A DNA stretch of 64,000 bases, taken from positions 1,440,071-1,504,070 of the forward strand of contig NC_092705.1 of assembly GCF_964275005.1 (NCBI RefSeq). The letters run 5' to 3'. The position numbers and the translations under genes are program-made. This DNA comes from Diadema setosum (Eukaryota > Echinodermata > Echinoidea > Diadematoida > Diadematidae). The stretch's first letter is position 1. Every line of letters starts with the position of its first letter. Positions 37,566 to 49,807 of this stretch are shown here, piece by piece. The notes beneath the pieces were generated by a model, which worked only from the letters and a program-made list of their open reading frames with translations, had not been told where the DNA came from and made no database searches.

Positions 37566-38053
37566 CAGGGCTGCCAACTCTCACGCATTGAGCGTAAGAC
37601 TCGTGCAATTCAACCAATTTTGACTGTCTCACTCTGATAAACGAAATCTCACGCTAAACCCCCAAAATGGAATGTACATGACTACAGAAATAGATATATC
37701 TCTAAATTCTCTGATATTCCGAATATCGATATGCCCAAGCCCAAAATTTCGAGATTTTCCCGCGCGGGTGTAAAGCTTAACCAATAATAATCGTTTTTGG
37801 TTCGCGCGCAAAGACGAGCTATTGGATTACGATTGGTTTCTACCTATACCACGTGAGCGTAGCTTGTACTTTGGCAAATTACAGTACATGTATGGCTATG
37901 ACGTGCGCTTTACATCGCTTTACATAAACTGACTGTGTACGTAGTACGTACGTATGTACGGCCGCACAGCAGGCCGCCAGGCGCTAGCCAGGAGGTCGCT
38001 CCGCTCCCTCGCAGTGTCTCACGCCAAACTCTCACTCAAGGTTGGCAGCCCTG
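37566..38053. mobile_element. hAT-like non-autonomous element (CAGGGCTGCCAAC ends)
   Basis: Terminal inverted repeats CAGGGCTGCCAAC and GTTGGCAGCCCTG, subterminal TCTCACGC repeats, flanking AGTACTT shared by both sides (7 of the 8 bases expected for hAT). 488 bases, GC-rich centre, no coding capacity. It lies 244 bases after the U2SURP stop and may be in its 3' UTR. Confidence 0.8.
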
Positions 38054-38339
38054 AGTACTTAAGAATATTGTCCCTTCCAGGGTAGGCTTTGCCCCAAGTG
38101 TTTATTGTTGTGTTGGGATTTTATGTTTCTAGAGTTCACCATATTTTGCTTCTGTCTTGAGTTCTTTTCAACTGGCCAAATTATGCATAATTTCTCGGAT
38201 CTTGGAGAAGAATATTACCCTGGAAAAATACCTCACCCAGACATTAATAGATACTGCATATTGCAATATCTCTAATGATTGAAAATTTAATTCATTATGA
38301 CATGGAGTATGCCTTTGTTTGTTGCTTTTTTGGTCAAAG

Positions 38340-38390
38340 TGCATGCCCTTCAGGGGCAATGACCCCCCCCCCCCCCCCCCCATTAAAAGA
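38340..38390 (+). repeat. C19 homopolymer
   Basis: About 19 consecutive C in AT-rich surroundings; an ATTAAA hexamer follows directly at 38383. Confidence 0.9.
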
Positions 38391-38831
38391 TTAAAGAAAT
38401 AACTCTTTTTTTTTCCAGGCTTTCTGTTCTTAAACCATCTTTTTGCTGCTCTCATATGTTGGGTATCAAGACAGGGCTCTTGATCAGTGGCTCTAGGTTC
38501 AGGTCCAGTTTGTGAAAACATGTAGTTTATCTGCATGACTGTTCTCTTCCCAGCATCAGTGGGTACTAACTAGAGAGACGTGCATTCATGTATTTTGCTC
38601 TGAGCCTGGATGGGCAGGCCATCACAGAATGGCATCCCGAGAATGAAAAATGTGCTCTCTGAGTATGTACTGTTACATATTTGAAAAAATGAATGCATCC
38701 ATATGTGTTCCCACATGCTGAATGCTTTGACTCCGTGAATTGGAAAATGGGACACAGTCCGTTATTGTTGCCGCCTTCCATTGTAAGTGGCAACAGAGGG
38801 CAGTATGCCGAAAGCTAGCTTCTCCGTGCTG

Positions 38832-39019
38832 GAAATGTTACTGTAAAACGAGGAATGTTTGCGCGAGCCAAGATTCACAAAATTAAAATGCATGTGACAG
38901 TTCTTGTCAACACTATACACATTGAACATTCGAGGCAACTCGGGAAAATTTCATGCTGCGAAAAAGGCCGATCGGCTGCAATTCGTGGAAATTTCATGCC
39001 ACGAAAATATCATGTTTTA
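38832..39019. repeat. TACTGTAAAA/CGCGAA MITE, complete copy
   Basis: Ends TACTGTAAAACG and CATGTTTTACAGTA; inside GAGCCAAGATTCACAAAATT, TCTTGTCAACACTA and GAAAATTTCATGC. Related copies: 61305-61860 (interrupted), 63010-63190, and more distantly 59230-59441. Confidence 0.75.
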
Positions 39020-39789
39020 CAGTATTCAGCAGGGACACTGGTGTTGCTTTATCATCAGCACACGTGGTTAAATCTGCCGTTTGATATTCTTCCTATCAGT
39101 CACTGCCTGGGCCCTCCAGTGTGTTCGCAGTTGTACCACGCCCCCAAATCCTATGCTCTGTGTAGTTGTTTCTTTTTCAATCCCTATCTATATCTGTTGT
39201 GTATTTGTTATTTCTGGGTAGTGGTAACCAAACTGTGACATGGGAAGTACATTGTTGGTCTTTGCGTTTCTTTGGCTCCTTTTTTTTTTTTTTTTTCATG
39301 TCAGTGAGAGAGAAGCAAGATCTGTGGAAGTTCTTGAGGTATCTTCAAGAGTGAGTTGCATTCATTGTAATGATTATGGCATTAAAATTCTACATTGATG
39401 ATGTAAATATTTTCAAAAGAAAGTTGGTGAAGTTGGTTTTTTATATGCTCATTCTTTGGAGTGATTAGTAAATGATGTTGAATGTGTCTTTTGCAAACCA
39501 TTTTTTTTTTTTTTTTTGGGTGTTACCTACAGACTGTTTACTCTCAAAGTGTTATAGGCTCAGATGTAAAGACTATTGACTATACTTCTATATTATGTAT
39601 AAAATTTAATGTCCAAAAACTCTCAATAGGATTATTGTTTACTGTCATACCTAATTACAGGCATGCTGTACAGCAATGAAGTGAGACATGTTCGCATTTT
39701 TCTTAAGAAGACAGGAATTCAGAAAACATTTAAGCATATTAACAAAAAGTATGTATCTGATATGCTATTATGACATATAAGTGGGTACG

Positions 39790-39815
39790 TTTGTGTGTGT
39801 GTGTGTGTGTGTGTG
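39790..39815 (+). repeat. (GT)n microsatellite
   Basis: About 13 GT units. Confidence 0.95.
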
Positions 39816-39990
39816 TTTGCTGGTGCACTTTTTCAGCAAATGGCAAAATGTGTCCCAAAATATGAACACTTTGTAACTTGGGCATCCTTAACAGAGCCAA
39901 AAAAGAAGCAGAATAACATGAAAACTTCTAGACTTGTGTCACTAACCGGTCTGAATTGCACTTATTTTTCTCTCACAAAGCTCACCTTAA

Positions 39991-40287
39991 AGGGATGATA
40001 TAGTGTTGGTTTAGGTGAGGATTCAGCTGTTGACTTTTTGCAAGATACTTGCCACTTCATGAAATGTGACAGAGCATACAATTCCAAGAGGACTTTAAAG
40101 TTTGTTTGATGAAAATTGGTTTTGAAATGGGTGAGATATCCAAAAACAAAGCAAAACAAAGTAATCCTCTCGGAATGATATACAGTATTCTTTCATTATT
40201 TCATAAGAGGTTTCTCATCTCAAAAAAAAAAAAAGCATCAAAAAAGGTCGGAAACTTGAAGCCCCATCGCAACTGAAACTTGTCCCT
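39991..40287. mobile_element. TTAA-type foldback MITE, right arm shortened
   Basis: AGGGATGATATAG to CTTGTCCCT with TTAA at 39987-39990 and 40288-40291. Lacks part of the right arm and centre compared with 56022-56400. Confidence 0.85.
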
Positions 40288-40357
40288 TTAACAAGGAACA
40301 GCACTCCCATATGGAAAACCATTTTGTTTCTAAACAACTACAGTGTACTATGTAATG

Positions 40358-40424
40358 TTGTTCATTGCAATCCCGTTATAATTAAAATGGTTATAATGAA
40401 ATTCCGGTTACAACGAAGTTGAAG
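40358..40424. repeat. Fragment of the TACAGTGCACTCC MITE
   Basis: ATCCCGTTATAATTAAAATG GTTATAATGAAATTCCGG matches the left part of 32576-32766. Confidence 0.6.
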
Positions 40425-40958
40425 GCCCAGTCACACTGCCCAAAAGTCGCGTAAACGCATGAATCACGGAAGAAATTCAAGCCTTACGCGATACAAGTGC
40501 GATCTGCGCATTTCATGTCTGACGTGGAACCTTCGTAGTTGTCCGCCGATGTGCGCCGGATCGGCGCTCTACTCGATTCCAGGTTTTGAGCAGCTCAAAA
40601 CTCGACTTCGCATAGAAGTTTACGCAGTGTTTTTTGTTTGTTTGGTTTTTTTTTGTTTTTGTTTTTGTTTTTTTTTTGCGTAGTTTGCGTAGTTCTTACG
40701 CGAACAATGAGCGAAATATGCGTGGAATACAAATTACCAATCATTCATGTTAGATGTCTCATTCAGGACCGGGTAATATGAGCTGTGTTTTGCTCACTTG
40801 TTCCATTTAAATACATCATAGCACACTCACACATTTTTTTACCCATTGAGAAAAAAAACACACACAAAAAAAAAAAACACCACAAAAATCCATGAATTCT
40901 GAGGGTTCTACACCAACGGTCTTTCCATCGAGCAAGGGGAGTGGGATTTGACCCTTAA

Positions 40959-41340
40959 AGGGATGGTATAGTTTTGGTTGAGACTTAATTTCAGGTTTCT
41001 AACATTTTTTGGTGAGATAATGAGAAACCTCTTATGAAATATGAAAGAGCATGTAATTCCATGAGGAATTCAACGTTTATTTGATGAAAATTGGTTTTGA
41101 AATGGCTGAGATATCCAAAACAGAGCGATTCTAACAAAGTGTGGGGACCCACATTTTATTACGATCACTTTGTTTTACTTTGTTTTTGGATGTTTCAGTC
41201 ATTCAAAACCCGATTTTCATCAAACAAACTTTGCATTCCTCTTAAAATGGTATGCTCTGTACTATTTCATAAGTGTTTTCTTGGTATCTCGCAAAAAGTT
41301 AAAAGCCCAATTTTCATCTCCACCAATACTGTACCATCCA
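40959..41340. mobile_element. TTAA-type foldback MITE
   Basis: Starts TTAA-AGGGATGGTATAG and ends with GTACCATCC, lacking the final CCTTTAA. Central hairpin GACCCACATTTTATTACGATC region. Same family as 56022-56400. Confidence 0.8.
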
Positions 41341-41593
41341 GCAACTAACACTACCCGTTCTCACACACACATGGATACGCATACACCCCATAAAAAAGGA
41401 CATAACAAAGAAACAAAACAACAAAACTGAAAGATCTGTGGTCCCTGCGAATGTTAGAAATCCAGTTCGCATGCACAAAATGTTGCTTTGCTGTCCAGTT
41501 ACAACGTGGTATGTAAATGTAGGTAGGCGTAAAGCTTGCATAATGTTCGTAAATCGATGTACATGTATTGATGCAATGTGCCCAGCATTCTGC

Positions 41594-41618
41594 AAAAAAA
41601 AAAAAAAAAAAAAAAAAA
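41594..41618 (+). repeat. A25 homopolymer
   Basis: TGC followed by 25 A and GAT. A similar TGC-A23-GAT lies at 50547-50569. Confidence 0.9.
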
Positions 41619-41802
41619 GATACAGGCAAGCCTTTGTATGTGTTCAAAAATTGCACGTACTTCATGCTCAAAGGTTATCTATGGCAATAAACTCCAATTT
41701 TTGCGTGAAAGTTAGCTGACCCAGCCTGGCCTTTTGTCAGATAAAAACCATCAAAGCAGGCAAATCAAGCGCCCGTCACGAAAGCGTAGATAATGTATCT
41801 GA

Positions 41803-41971
41803 GGGCCCTGTTTCATAAAGCTGTTCGTAAAGTTACGAATTACTTTAGAACGACTGGTGATCAGTTCCGATGTGCTATACTTATCAGAATTTCCATAATT
41901 CAGCAGAAGAACTGATCACCAGTCGTTCTGAAGTCGTTCGTAACTTTATGAACAGCCTTATGAAACACCCC
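41803..41971. repeat. MITE GGGCCCTGTTTCATAAAG
   Basis: Left GGGCCCTGTTTCATAAAGCT, right CTTATGAAACACCCC; arms share GTTCGTAA, ACGACTGGTGATCAGTTC. A 169-base palindrome. A related diverged copy is at 42236-42404. Confidence 0.85.
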
Positions 41972-42235
41972 AGGTGCAATACATACCCCATCAGAAGAGC
42001 AGAAACATATTAAAGAAAAGCCCGACTGGAGTGCGGGCCGACTTTGGAGAGTCTACTAACTTCTTCAGTAGGTGTGTTGAAACAAACCCTTATCTCTATT
42101 CGACTCAGATGAAAAGACAGAGAAAATAAAAATCATTAATATGTATTATGTCGTTGAAATGCCTCTCTTGATGGGCTTTTTTTTTTTGTCACTTACAAAT
42201 CAGTCTTCAACAACCGTCATTAAAGACCTGTAATG

Positions 42236-42404
42236 TCCCATTTCATAAAGATGTTAGGATATAGCAACTCTTGCAAGAATAGCAACTGCTCCGTATATAG
42301 CAGCAGCCAATCAGGAAGCAGGATTCTTGCTATGGCCATAATACCACGACACTCGCCATGCCTGCAAGAGTTGCCCGGGAAATTTTTATGAACTTGGCCC
42401 CCGT
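42236..42404. repeat. Diverged relative of the CATTTCATAAAG MITE
   Basis: CCATTTCATAAAGATG at left and TTTTTATGAACTTGGCCCC at right, with internal AGCAACTCTTGCAAGA / TGCAAGAGTTGC arms. Confidence 0.7.
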
Positions 42405-42654
42405 ATTTGTACTACAATTACTGTCTACTACTACTGGTGCATGATATTTTATGTGGATGGATGATCATTGCTCAATCGTCATAATGGAGTAGATCCTCCA
42501 AATATACCCTTGCGGGTTGTATGACTCGTGGGTGTCGGTCTATAGTGGGATGACCCCGAGAGAGCCGCCGTGTTGCTATTGTCTCAAATTATTTTGGATA
42601 CCAAGAATAGCTCTATATCTGTCATAACTTTGAGGACCATAGGGCCTACATATT

Positions 42655-42850
42655 ATTCTCTATTTTATTTTACTTTTTTTTTTTGATATCTCGGTCATTT
42701 CAAAACCGATTTTCATCAAATAAAATATCTTAATTCCACTTAGAATTGTATGTTCTTTGTATACTATTTCATATAAATAGTTTCTTATTATCTAGCAAAA
42801 AGTTAGAATCTAAAGCCCTATCTCAACCAAGACTTAAAGCCATCCCTTTA
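42655..42850. mobile_element. TTAA-type foldback MITE, right half only
   Basis: TGATATCTCGGTCATTTCAA ... AAGCCATCCCTTTAA matches the right arm of 56022-56400; the left arm is missing. Confidence 0.75.
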
Positions 42851-44974
42851 AAACAAAAACAAAAACAAAAACAAAAAAAAATGACGTCCTGGGAGAAATT
42901 TATCCTTAAATAGATGGAAGTCAATGTAATGACAACTTCATCATTATTATTTTGGCCAAATAGCAAGAATGTTAATATTTACTGGCACATTCATTGTAGA
43001 TTGGCGGTGTAACACGCTGAAAATAACATTAGGCCTATATACCTGTGTTTACACATAGGCTAATAGGCAGAATGCGATCGGGGTGATATTCACTCAGGAG
43101 ATTGACGTCACGAAAATTACTTGGCATGGTAATAACAGAGTGGAAGCTCAAAAGCAATTCATATATATTGTCTTAATCTTTTAAAGCAAAAATGTTATCC
43201 TCTATCATAGTGATTAGTTGAAAAAAGCTTCATGTGATTATAGATGTAGGACCTACTTTGAACCATTTCATAATGTTGGAATACCCGACAATCCATGGTA
43301 TATAATACTACTTGGAAAATGATGTCACTTTTTGTGACGACATTTGCCAGAGCAGTTCTGACGTAGCGCGCTGCTTCGTACGGTCTGTTTTGAAATGTCA
43401 CAAAGCATGGCACAATATTATGAAATAACTGCGTTCAGCATGTTTTGTACTGTCACTGTATGCTCCCTCCACAACAGTACATCCACTATCACATGACTTC
43501 TTCTCCCCTCCACGACTGCCTTTTTATCCTTCTTTTGTCTATTAAAATTGAATTAAATTAAGTCTATCAAAAAGAAAAAATTCAATCCAAAATATCAAAC
43601 AAAATACATTTTGCCTAATTCCGACTTTCTTGTTAAAACCATGGGTCGCGGCCTCCTCATACAGTGCCTCCAATACAGTAGGTCTACTATTACCTCATTC
43701 ACTTCTGGAATGCGCTCTTCGGTGAACAATGAGTCACCAGCTCTGCCCTTCTTAATCACGCAGAAACTTTCAAGGCAAAGTAGGCCTATATAACTATTTG
43801 TATATTATAAACTAAAGCGATAAAACATGAAATCAAAATGAAGAGCTCCTCGATAATCAAAATCCCAGCAAGGCAGATCCGTTTCGTTACATAATATCAT
43901 AGTAGGCCTATTCAAATTTGAAGACTGTTGTTGTTGTTAGTGTTGTTATCATTATCATCATCATCGTTGTTGTTGTGTGGTATTATAGTGATATCTACGA
44001 GTCCGGTAATCCGCTTCAGACATAATGTGCTAATGCTTATAAAGAGCTCACATTACATGTATTAATTGTTGCCATGTCGGGCAAATCTCGCGGCAAGCCT
44101 GCCAATTGTCAGCAAAGCCCTATATATTACACATATTTTGCATAATAAGTGAAATGCAAGTACACTGGTTTATGCGATTCATGAGCAGGATTGCCCAACT
44201 TCGGAGTTTGTATGCTCATTTAATAAGAGCAATAGTACAATTTACTACAAAATGACCTTTCTTTTTTTTTTTCTCTCTCTCTCTCATTTCATTTTGGTCA
44301 GGTGATTCACTCGTTTTCAAAACGTCATAATACACACGTTTGTCCGACGCAATAATTTATGGAAGTCATCAGTCATGTTGAAACAAAGAATGAACTTATG
44401 TAGACCATGGTGACCAATGGTCCGTGAATTATCAACACTTGGGGAAGCATCAATTTCATTATTCTACACTGAATGTATTATCAAACTTATTTTATTAATA
44501 TTACCAAATTCAAGGCTTGCTGTCAGGTGGATGCGCTGGTAAGCACCATATACAAGAATTACTTGAATAATCGTTACATCACGGATGCTTATTTTAGTGA
44601 ATATGCTAACAAACCAACATGCTCGGGGTTAAAGAATCCTTTGGATTGTGTGTTTATTCTGTTGATTTGATTTTATTATTCGTATAACGTTGTGAATCCA
44701 TGAAATAAGTCGCCTTATCAACGCATACTTATAGAGACCGTCATAGAAGGTCAGTGGGTCAAATTGCGGGCGGAGAAGAAAAGATGTTTATCATCGTAAT
44801 TTACTAGAGGATCATACCTTTTTCTCAAGCAGAGCTGCCATAGGCCTACCAGTTTCATGTCAGAAGCAGCTTTATTATGTTTTTCATTGTAATTTATTGG
44901 AGGATCATACCTTTTCAAGTAGAGCTGCCATACCAGTTTGATGTCAGAAGCAGTATTATTATGATATCCTTGAT
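42851..44974. other. Intergenic DNA with TAGGCCTA cluster, no gene seen
   Basis: Contains TAGGCCTA at 43030, 43781, 43903 and 44841 (another at 45460), GTT and CAT simple repeats near 43930, a CT run near 44275 and an ~88-base tandem duplication at 44790-44962 (shared GGATCATACCTTTT, AGAGCTGCCATA, GATGTCAGAAGCAG-like). Confidence 0.5.
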
Positions 44975-45452
44975 CAGTGGCGGATCCAGAGGGGGGCGCA
45001 CCGGGCGCTCGCCCCCCAGCTCTTTATTTATTGTTAAAACAAAAGAAATAAAAAGAAAAAATTGAGGTGAAACCCGGAAGTGGGTCACCAGAAATATATT
45101 GTTTGCGCCCGCCCCCCCCCCCCTTTACTCTCTAAAAAAGATTGAGTGAAAATATTCACTCTTTAAGGAGTGAACACAAAAAAGAGTGAATTTAGAGTGA
45201 AATTGGAGTGAATTTTAAGTGAAAATTTTCATTTTCAATCATTTTGGAGTGACCTCAGGGATCACTCGATCTAGTGATCCCTGAGGTCACTCCAAAATGA
45301 GTGAAAATGAACATTTTCACTCAAAATTCACTCGAAATTCACTTTAAATTCACTTTAAATTCACTTTTTTTTTGTATTCACTCCTTTAAGAGCCTAGTAA
45401 TATTTTCGCTCAATTTTTTCTAGGGAGTATGGAATTCCTGGATCCGCCCCTG
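44975..45452. mobile_element. hAT-like element (CAGTGGCGGATCCAG ends) with nested MITE
   Basis: Left CAGTGGCGGATCCAGAGGGG, right CCTGGATCCGCCCCTG. The interior is interrupted by the GAGTGAA palindrome at 45127-45428, leaving only ~175 bases of its own sequence. Flanks CCTTGAT / CTTGTCG are only weakly similar, so the target duplication is not certain. Confidence 0.75.
45127..45428. mobile_element. GAGTGAA palindromic MITE, complete copy
   Basis: Ends ACTCTCTAAAAAAG and CTTTTTT-like TTTTTTCTAGGGAGT; arms mirror each other through GAGTGAA/TTCACTC words to a centre at about 45270 (CAGGGATCACTCGATCTAGTGATCCCTG, 8-base loop region). Nested in the hAT-like element. Confidence 0.85.
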
Positions 45453-48400
45453 CTTGTCGTAGGCCTAATCGCATGAGCCGAATCCTGAATTCTAGCATTT
45501 CTCAAAAGATCACTTTACTTACCTCATTTTTTCCCAAAAAAGCCTGCAATGACGAATTTGTATCTAATTGAACAATATTAATGATTGTGACTGGCTTTCA
45601 TGGAGATCTGTTCAAGTTGCTCAAAATCCATGCTATATACATGCGTAAGTTTCTGATTTTCATTACTGGTTGTTGTTGTTGTTGCCTTATTAGCGCATTC
45701 ATTAAAGTAACTTTTTGTTTATACATAATTTTTGTATGAACCAAAGCAATCGAGGTATCTCTGCCTGGGAATGTTTAGATAATGAAAATTACTTAATGTT
45801 TATAAAAGAACGTTTCTATGACGAAAATTTCTCAATCTATCTATATCATAATCAATATATCAATGTTCAATCCCCGGCAAAATAGCCACACTCTACCAGC
45901 ATTTTACAATATTGTCTAAAGAATGGAATACAGTAAAGACATGAAATTAAAATATTGTTTTTCCTGTCCCTATACTTGTGATTCTTTAATGTGGGCTTGT
46001 GATCAGATTTCCTGCCAAAAAGAGCCATGAAACACATGCGTCGGAACGAAGTGGAGATTCTATAACTCTTTTCTAGTACATCGATGTATTCCTAACAGGA
46101 TTCTCAGTCTATTACTATACTCGTACCCTGTAGCCCCTCATTTTAGGTTACTAATGTACCTGCCGTCGATATTATGAAAATAAGCACTGGTAAATGCGTA
46201 TTGTATGGCGCCCTCAGGTGAAATCCTCCCATCCACTCGGGGTTGCTCGAAATAAGATACATGACGTCATGACATTAATTCGCTCGCAGGTCCTGCGGAG
46301 AATAGAGAAGAAGGATACTGTCAGTCGCTGTTTATCAACATTTAGCACTCCGCTTGCAGCAATAAAAGGTAAGATATATCATTTATGATGTTAAGGGAGA
46401 ATGTAAGATCATTTTTCTGAAGACCTCATATCATGAAATAATTTCTTAATGACATAAACTGGGTTTGTCTGTGGGCCGAGATCAGCATCTGTGATAGATG
46501 AAAGTCGCCATTTTGGGTTTGTATTGAAGGAGTATGTGATATGATCCGAACCGAACTTCGTTGTCCACTCCTATCTACCGTCGACTCTCCGTCTTGTCAG
46601 CCGTCGATGGTATGGAAATCCGTGTTCCGGTTATGTCCAATGGAGAAGATACAAAGCACATAGGCTAGTATTTGCTATGAGAAGTAGAGCACTAGACCAT
46701 CTAGGGTGTGGACCGACATTCTAGTACCTGCAGGTCTAGAGACCTCTGTGATGGTGAAGATATTTTCCCTCGGCACTCGGTTCAGTCTGCTGATTATCCA
46801 GTCTCCATTTATTTTATGGGCCTGGGCGCAGGCTTGGGTCAGCAGTGCAGTCATTGCTGGACTGGGCTGGGGGGCTAGGTTGTGGAACTGATGTGATGAA
46901 CTGTTTCTCTTTTAACTCTCTCATCTTTTCTTCTTTTTTTTTCTTCAAATTTTTACATGTGGATTGGTAATGATCATAACGTTGTATGTGGAAAGTGCTT
47001 GCGCACTTCAAAATTTCAGCTCAACTTATGAATAATTCATGTCCCATAGCGTTTCCATGTAACAAAAAGAGTCTACGGAAAAAATATTGGGTAGGGCCTA
47101 TGTGCGTATCATGCATGTATGTTAGCCTTTTTTATGAGTCGACCAGTCTTTTTCAGTCGAAAGTGCCGTGTGATTAAAAGTAGCGATGATAGTGAAGGAT
47201 GTTTGTTGTGTGTAAAATGTTAAATGCTTTGCCATTGAAGTCATTCTAGCGAGTGGTTCGCGCGCTTGGTACGTACGTGCGTGTGTAACCATGTGCAGCA
47301 TGCATGCAGCGTGCAGAAGTTGTACTGATCTGGGACAACTCGCCCCTGAAACAGATCGTACGTGACGAGTTGTCGCGCTTATGAATCGGTGATTTATAAA
47401 TCACTCTTTCAAGTCTTGAAAGTAATATTTCATGAATGAGTTACGTACAACATAGAATTATCCTTGGAATAAACCAAATCCTTTTAGATCAGAAAAATTG
47501 AATTTGTTTTTTAAATGAAGTCCATCGGAACATGAAACCTACCTTGTTATATCGGGTTTCTTGTGAATATATCAGGGTTAAAACACATGAGCTTGGACCA
47601 GTAAAATTAACTTGTCATATTCATACAAAGTTTTGTTGTATATCAGACCTCTTAACGAGATTTCACTGTATTCATATGTTGAGCATGCTTCACCTAAGTG
47701 CAAAAATTGAGCCTGACATGGCTGCTCGATCAAAAATAGTAAATAGTAAGGACCTCCCTCATTACTTGCGTCAAAAACCCCGGACGAGAAAATATATTTC
47801 GTTTAAAAAAAAAAAGAGTAAATAGTAAGGACCTCCCTCATCACTGATCTCAGAAAACCCAGACGAGAAACTGCTTTCTTTTTTTTACTTGGCCTAATAA
47901 AGGGTGTTGTAGAGTTAAGTTCTTTCTTCATATATCCGCTTGGGGGCACTGTTTGTTGAGTTCGCTGACTGCAAAGTGGCATATGGGTTTTTGTGACAAG
48001 GAAATGGGGAGACAAATGTAGCGAAATTGGTTTGTTTGTGTTGTTTGTGTGGTACTTCCACCGATGCCAAAATGGTATCGATTCTATTAAACAGGGGACA
48101 ATTAAGTAGCTTCAAGGTGGCACCAAACATGCATACCATCTCTCGAGACGGTAGAAATTTGGAGTAAATTACATAATACGGGCAGCCAGTCAAAATTTCA
48201 GTCTGTATTTTTTTGTCATTTTGGATTCTTATCTGGTTTCTTTTTTTTACAAAATTGTAACTTATCTAATATTCGAAGATCATATTTTAATGCTTTTTAA
48301 TGTGATAACCGTTAGTTTTTTATTCATCAAGCAGAAAAAAGGTGATATTTTGTGCAAAATCTCTTGCTGTAAAAGCCGCAGAATACTGTCTATGTTTTAT

Positions 48401-48602
48401 GGTGCAATGTTGATGCACGGTCCCGCCTTGACGAGTGGTGCATGTCATGTTCACTACGCAATATGTGTACAGAATCACAGTTTTGCCCGTCTGGTACATG
48501 CTATCATGCATAGTTGTCAATGAATACTATCTTAATAAAACTTTATATCTCTTGAAGGAAAGGGAGCTGTGACATGATGTTGTATGGCTTGTATAAAGCT
48601 TA
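45453..48602. other. Intergenic DNA, no coding gene seen
   Basis: Apart from the promoter-like patch above and an ~78-base tandem duplication at 47746-47876 (shared AAATAGTAAGGACCTCCCTC, ACGAGAAA), nothing recognised. Confidence 0.45.
46190..46520 (+). promoter_or_regulatory. Promoter-like patch with CRE palindrome and possible first exon
   Basis: A perfect CRE, TGACGTCA, lies at 46262-46269. About 100 bases further, AATAAAAG|GTAAGA at 46369 is a strong donor, and GTCGCCATTTTGGG (YY1-like) lies near 46505. CpGs are locally denser. A 64-codon open frame (46194-46388) has no recognised motif. Could be a 5' untranslated first exon of an unseen gene; weak. Confidence 0.25.
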
Positions 48603-49804
48603 GGCCAAGGAAAAAAATATTTTGGTTTCCGGTAACCCGACCAACCCGACCACAAGGTGCCGACCCGGTAAATTTTATCCTCATAGATGCGCTGCAACCA
48701 TCGTTCGGCCCCCTGTACTCATTGTTCGGCCCCATATGTCCGTGCATCAACATGCGCGACGTACCGCGCCGTGCGCTCGCCCTGCCTACACTTGTATGTG
48801 AATGTATTAGCGCGCATGCTATGCATGGGCGAAACTGTATACATACTGTAGTATATCGCACTACGAGAGCGTGGTACATTTATACTATCCATGTACTCGC
48901 ACGCTGTGCAAGAGATTCAACGCATTCACAACACGTTGCAATCGAACACTGGTGATACAGCAAATTCTGGCACGGGTGGCATGCAAAATATAAATATCGC
49001 GTAAACACTCAAGTTATCTCAGAAACAGCTGCAATCATGGCTGTAAGTGTACTTGCTGTATAGATTCAATGCAGATAAGCGGACTAGTAACTTCAAAACT
49101 TGGAATGAAACAAGTCTATATGTGTTGCTATGTAACTTTACTTACCTGTTACTTACCCGTTGAACTGCTTGTGCGAGTTGACCCGGGAGGGTTCGACAAT
49201 GATTTCGGGGGTCCGGCGATGTGGCCCACCGTTGTGCTCTTCGGAACATGTGTGGAGATAGGTGCATAGTTTGAATTTCGCACCTGATATGCGCCATTTT
49301 TTATTCATGAATTTCAGTGAATTTTTATTTGTAAGAGTGGTTGATTCATGGAACCCTGTCGAATCATGGGCCACTTGCTTTACTGTACGCAATTTACTGC
49401 GAAGTACCGTATAGCGTACCCGATACATTTTTTACACAATGCAATGCATGTGTGTACGGTATAAAATGCATTTAGATGACTGTGTGTGCATTGCAATATT
49501 GTGCGACTTGCATACGTTCCTGTAACGTATGCTGCAGAGCTAGGTCTACTTAATATACGATACAGTACATGTATAAAAGATACCGATACGTACCACACAG
49601 ACATACATGAACATACATGGTGCGCTCCATAATTTTTCTATGGTACACACACATTACACACGTACACGTTCACATTGAAACAGAAACCAAATTTTTCTAT
49701 AGAAAGGGTAAAAATTTTTCGAGAAATAAAATTTTTCCCCTACCTTCCGACCCACTGTTCTTGAGGTCATGTTACCGGAAACCAACATATTATTTACTTT
49801 GGCC
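48603..49804. mobile_element. 1.2 kb PIF/Harbinger-like non-autonomous element
   Basis: Ends GGCCAAGGAAAAAAATATTT and the complement-like AATATATTATTTACTTTGGCC pattern; both sides continue inwards with GGTTTCCGGTAAC / GTTACCGGAAACC. TTA repeats at both flanks (48600-48602, 49805-49807), the target of PIF/Harbinger. Open frames inside (the longest 123 codons) show no transposase motif. Confidence 0.75.
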
Positions 49805-49807
49805 TTA

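Noticed and set aside
38340..38400. C19 tract and following A-rich stretch as a poly(A) site of U2SURP
   Set aside because: ATTAAA is present, but there is no way from sequence alone to choose it over later hexamers.
48584..48955. 123-codon plus-strand frame
   Set aside because: Lies inside the Harbinger-like non-autonomous element, spans its left end and shows no protein motif.
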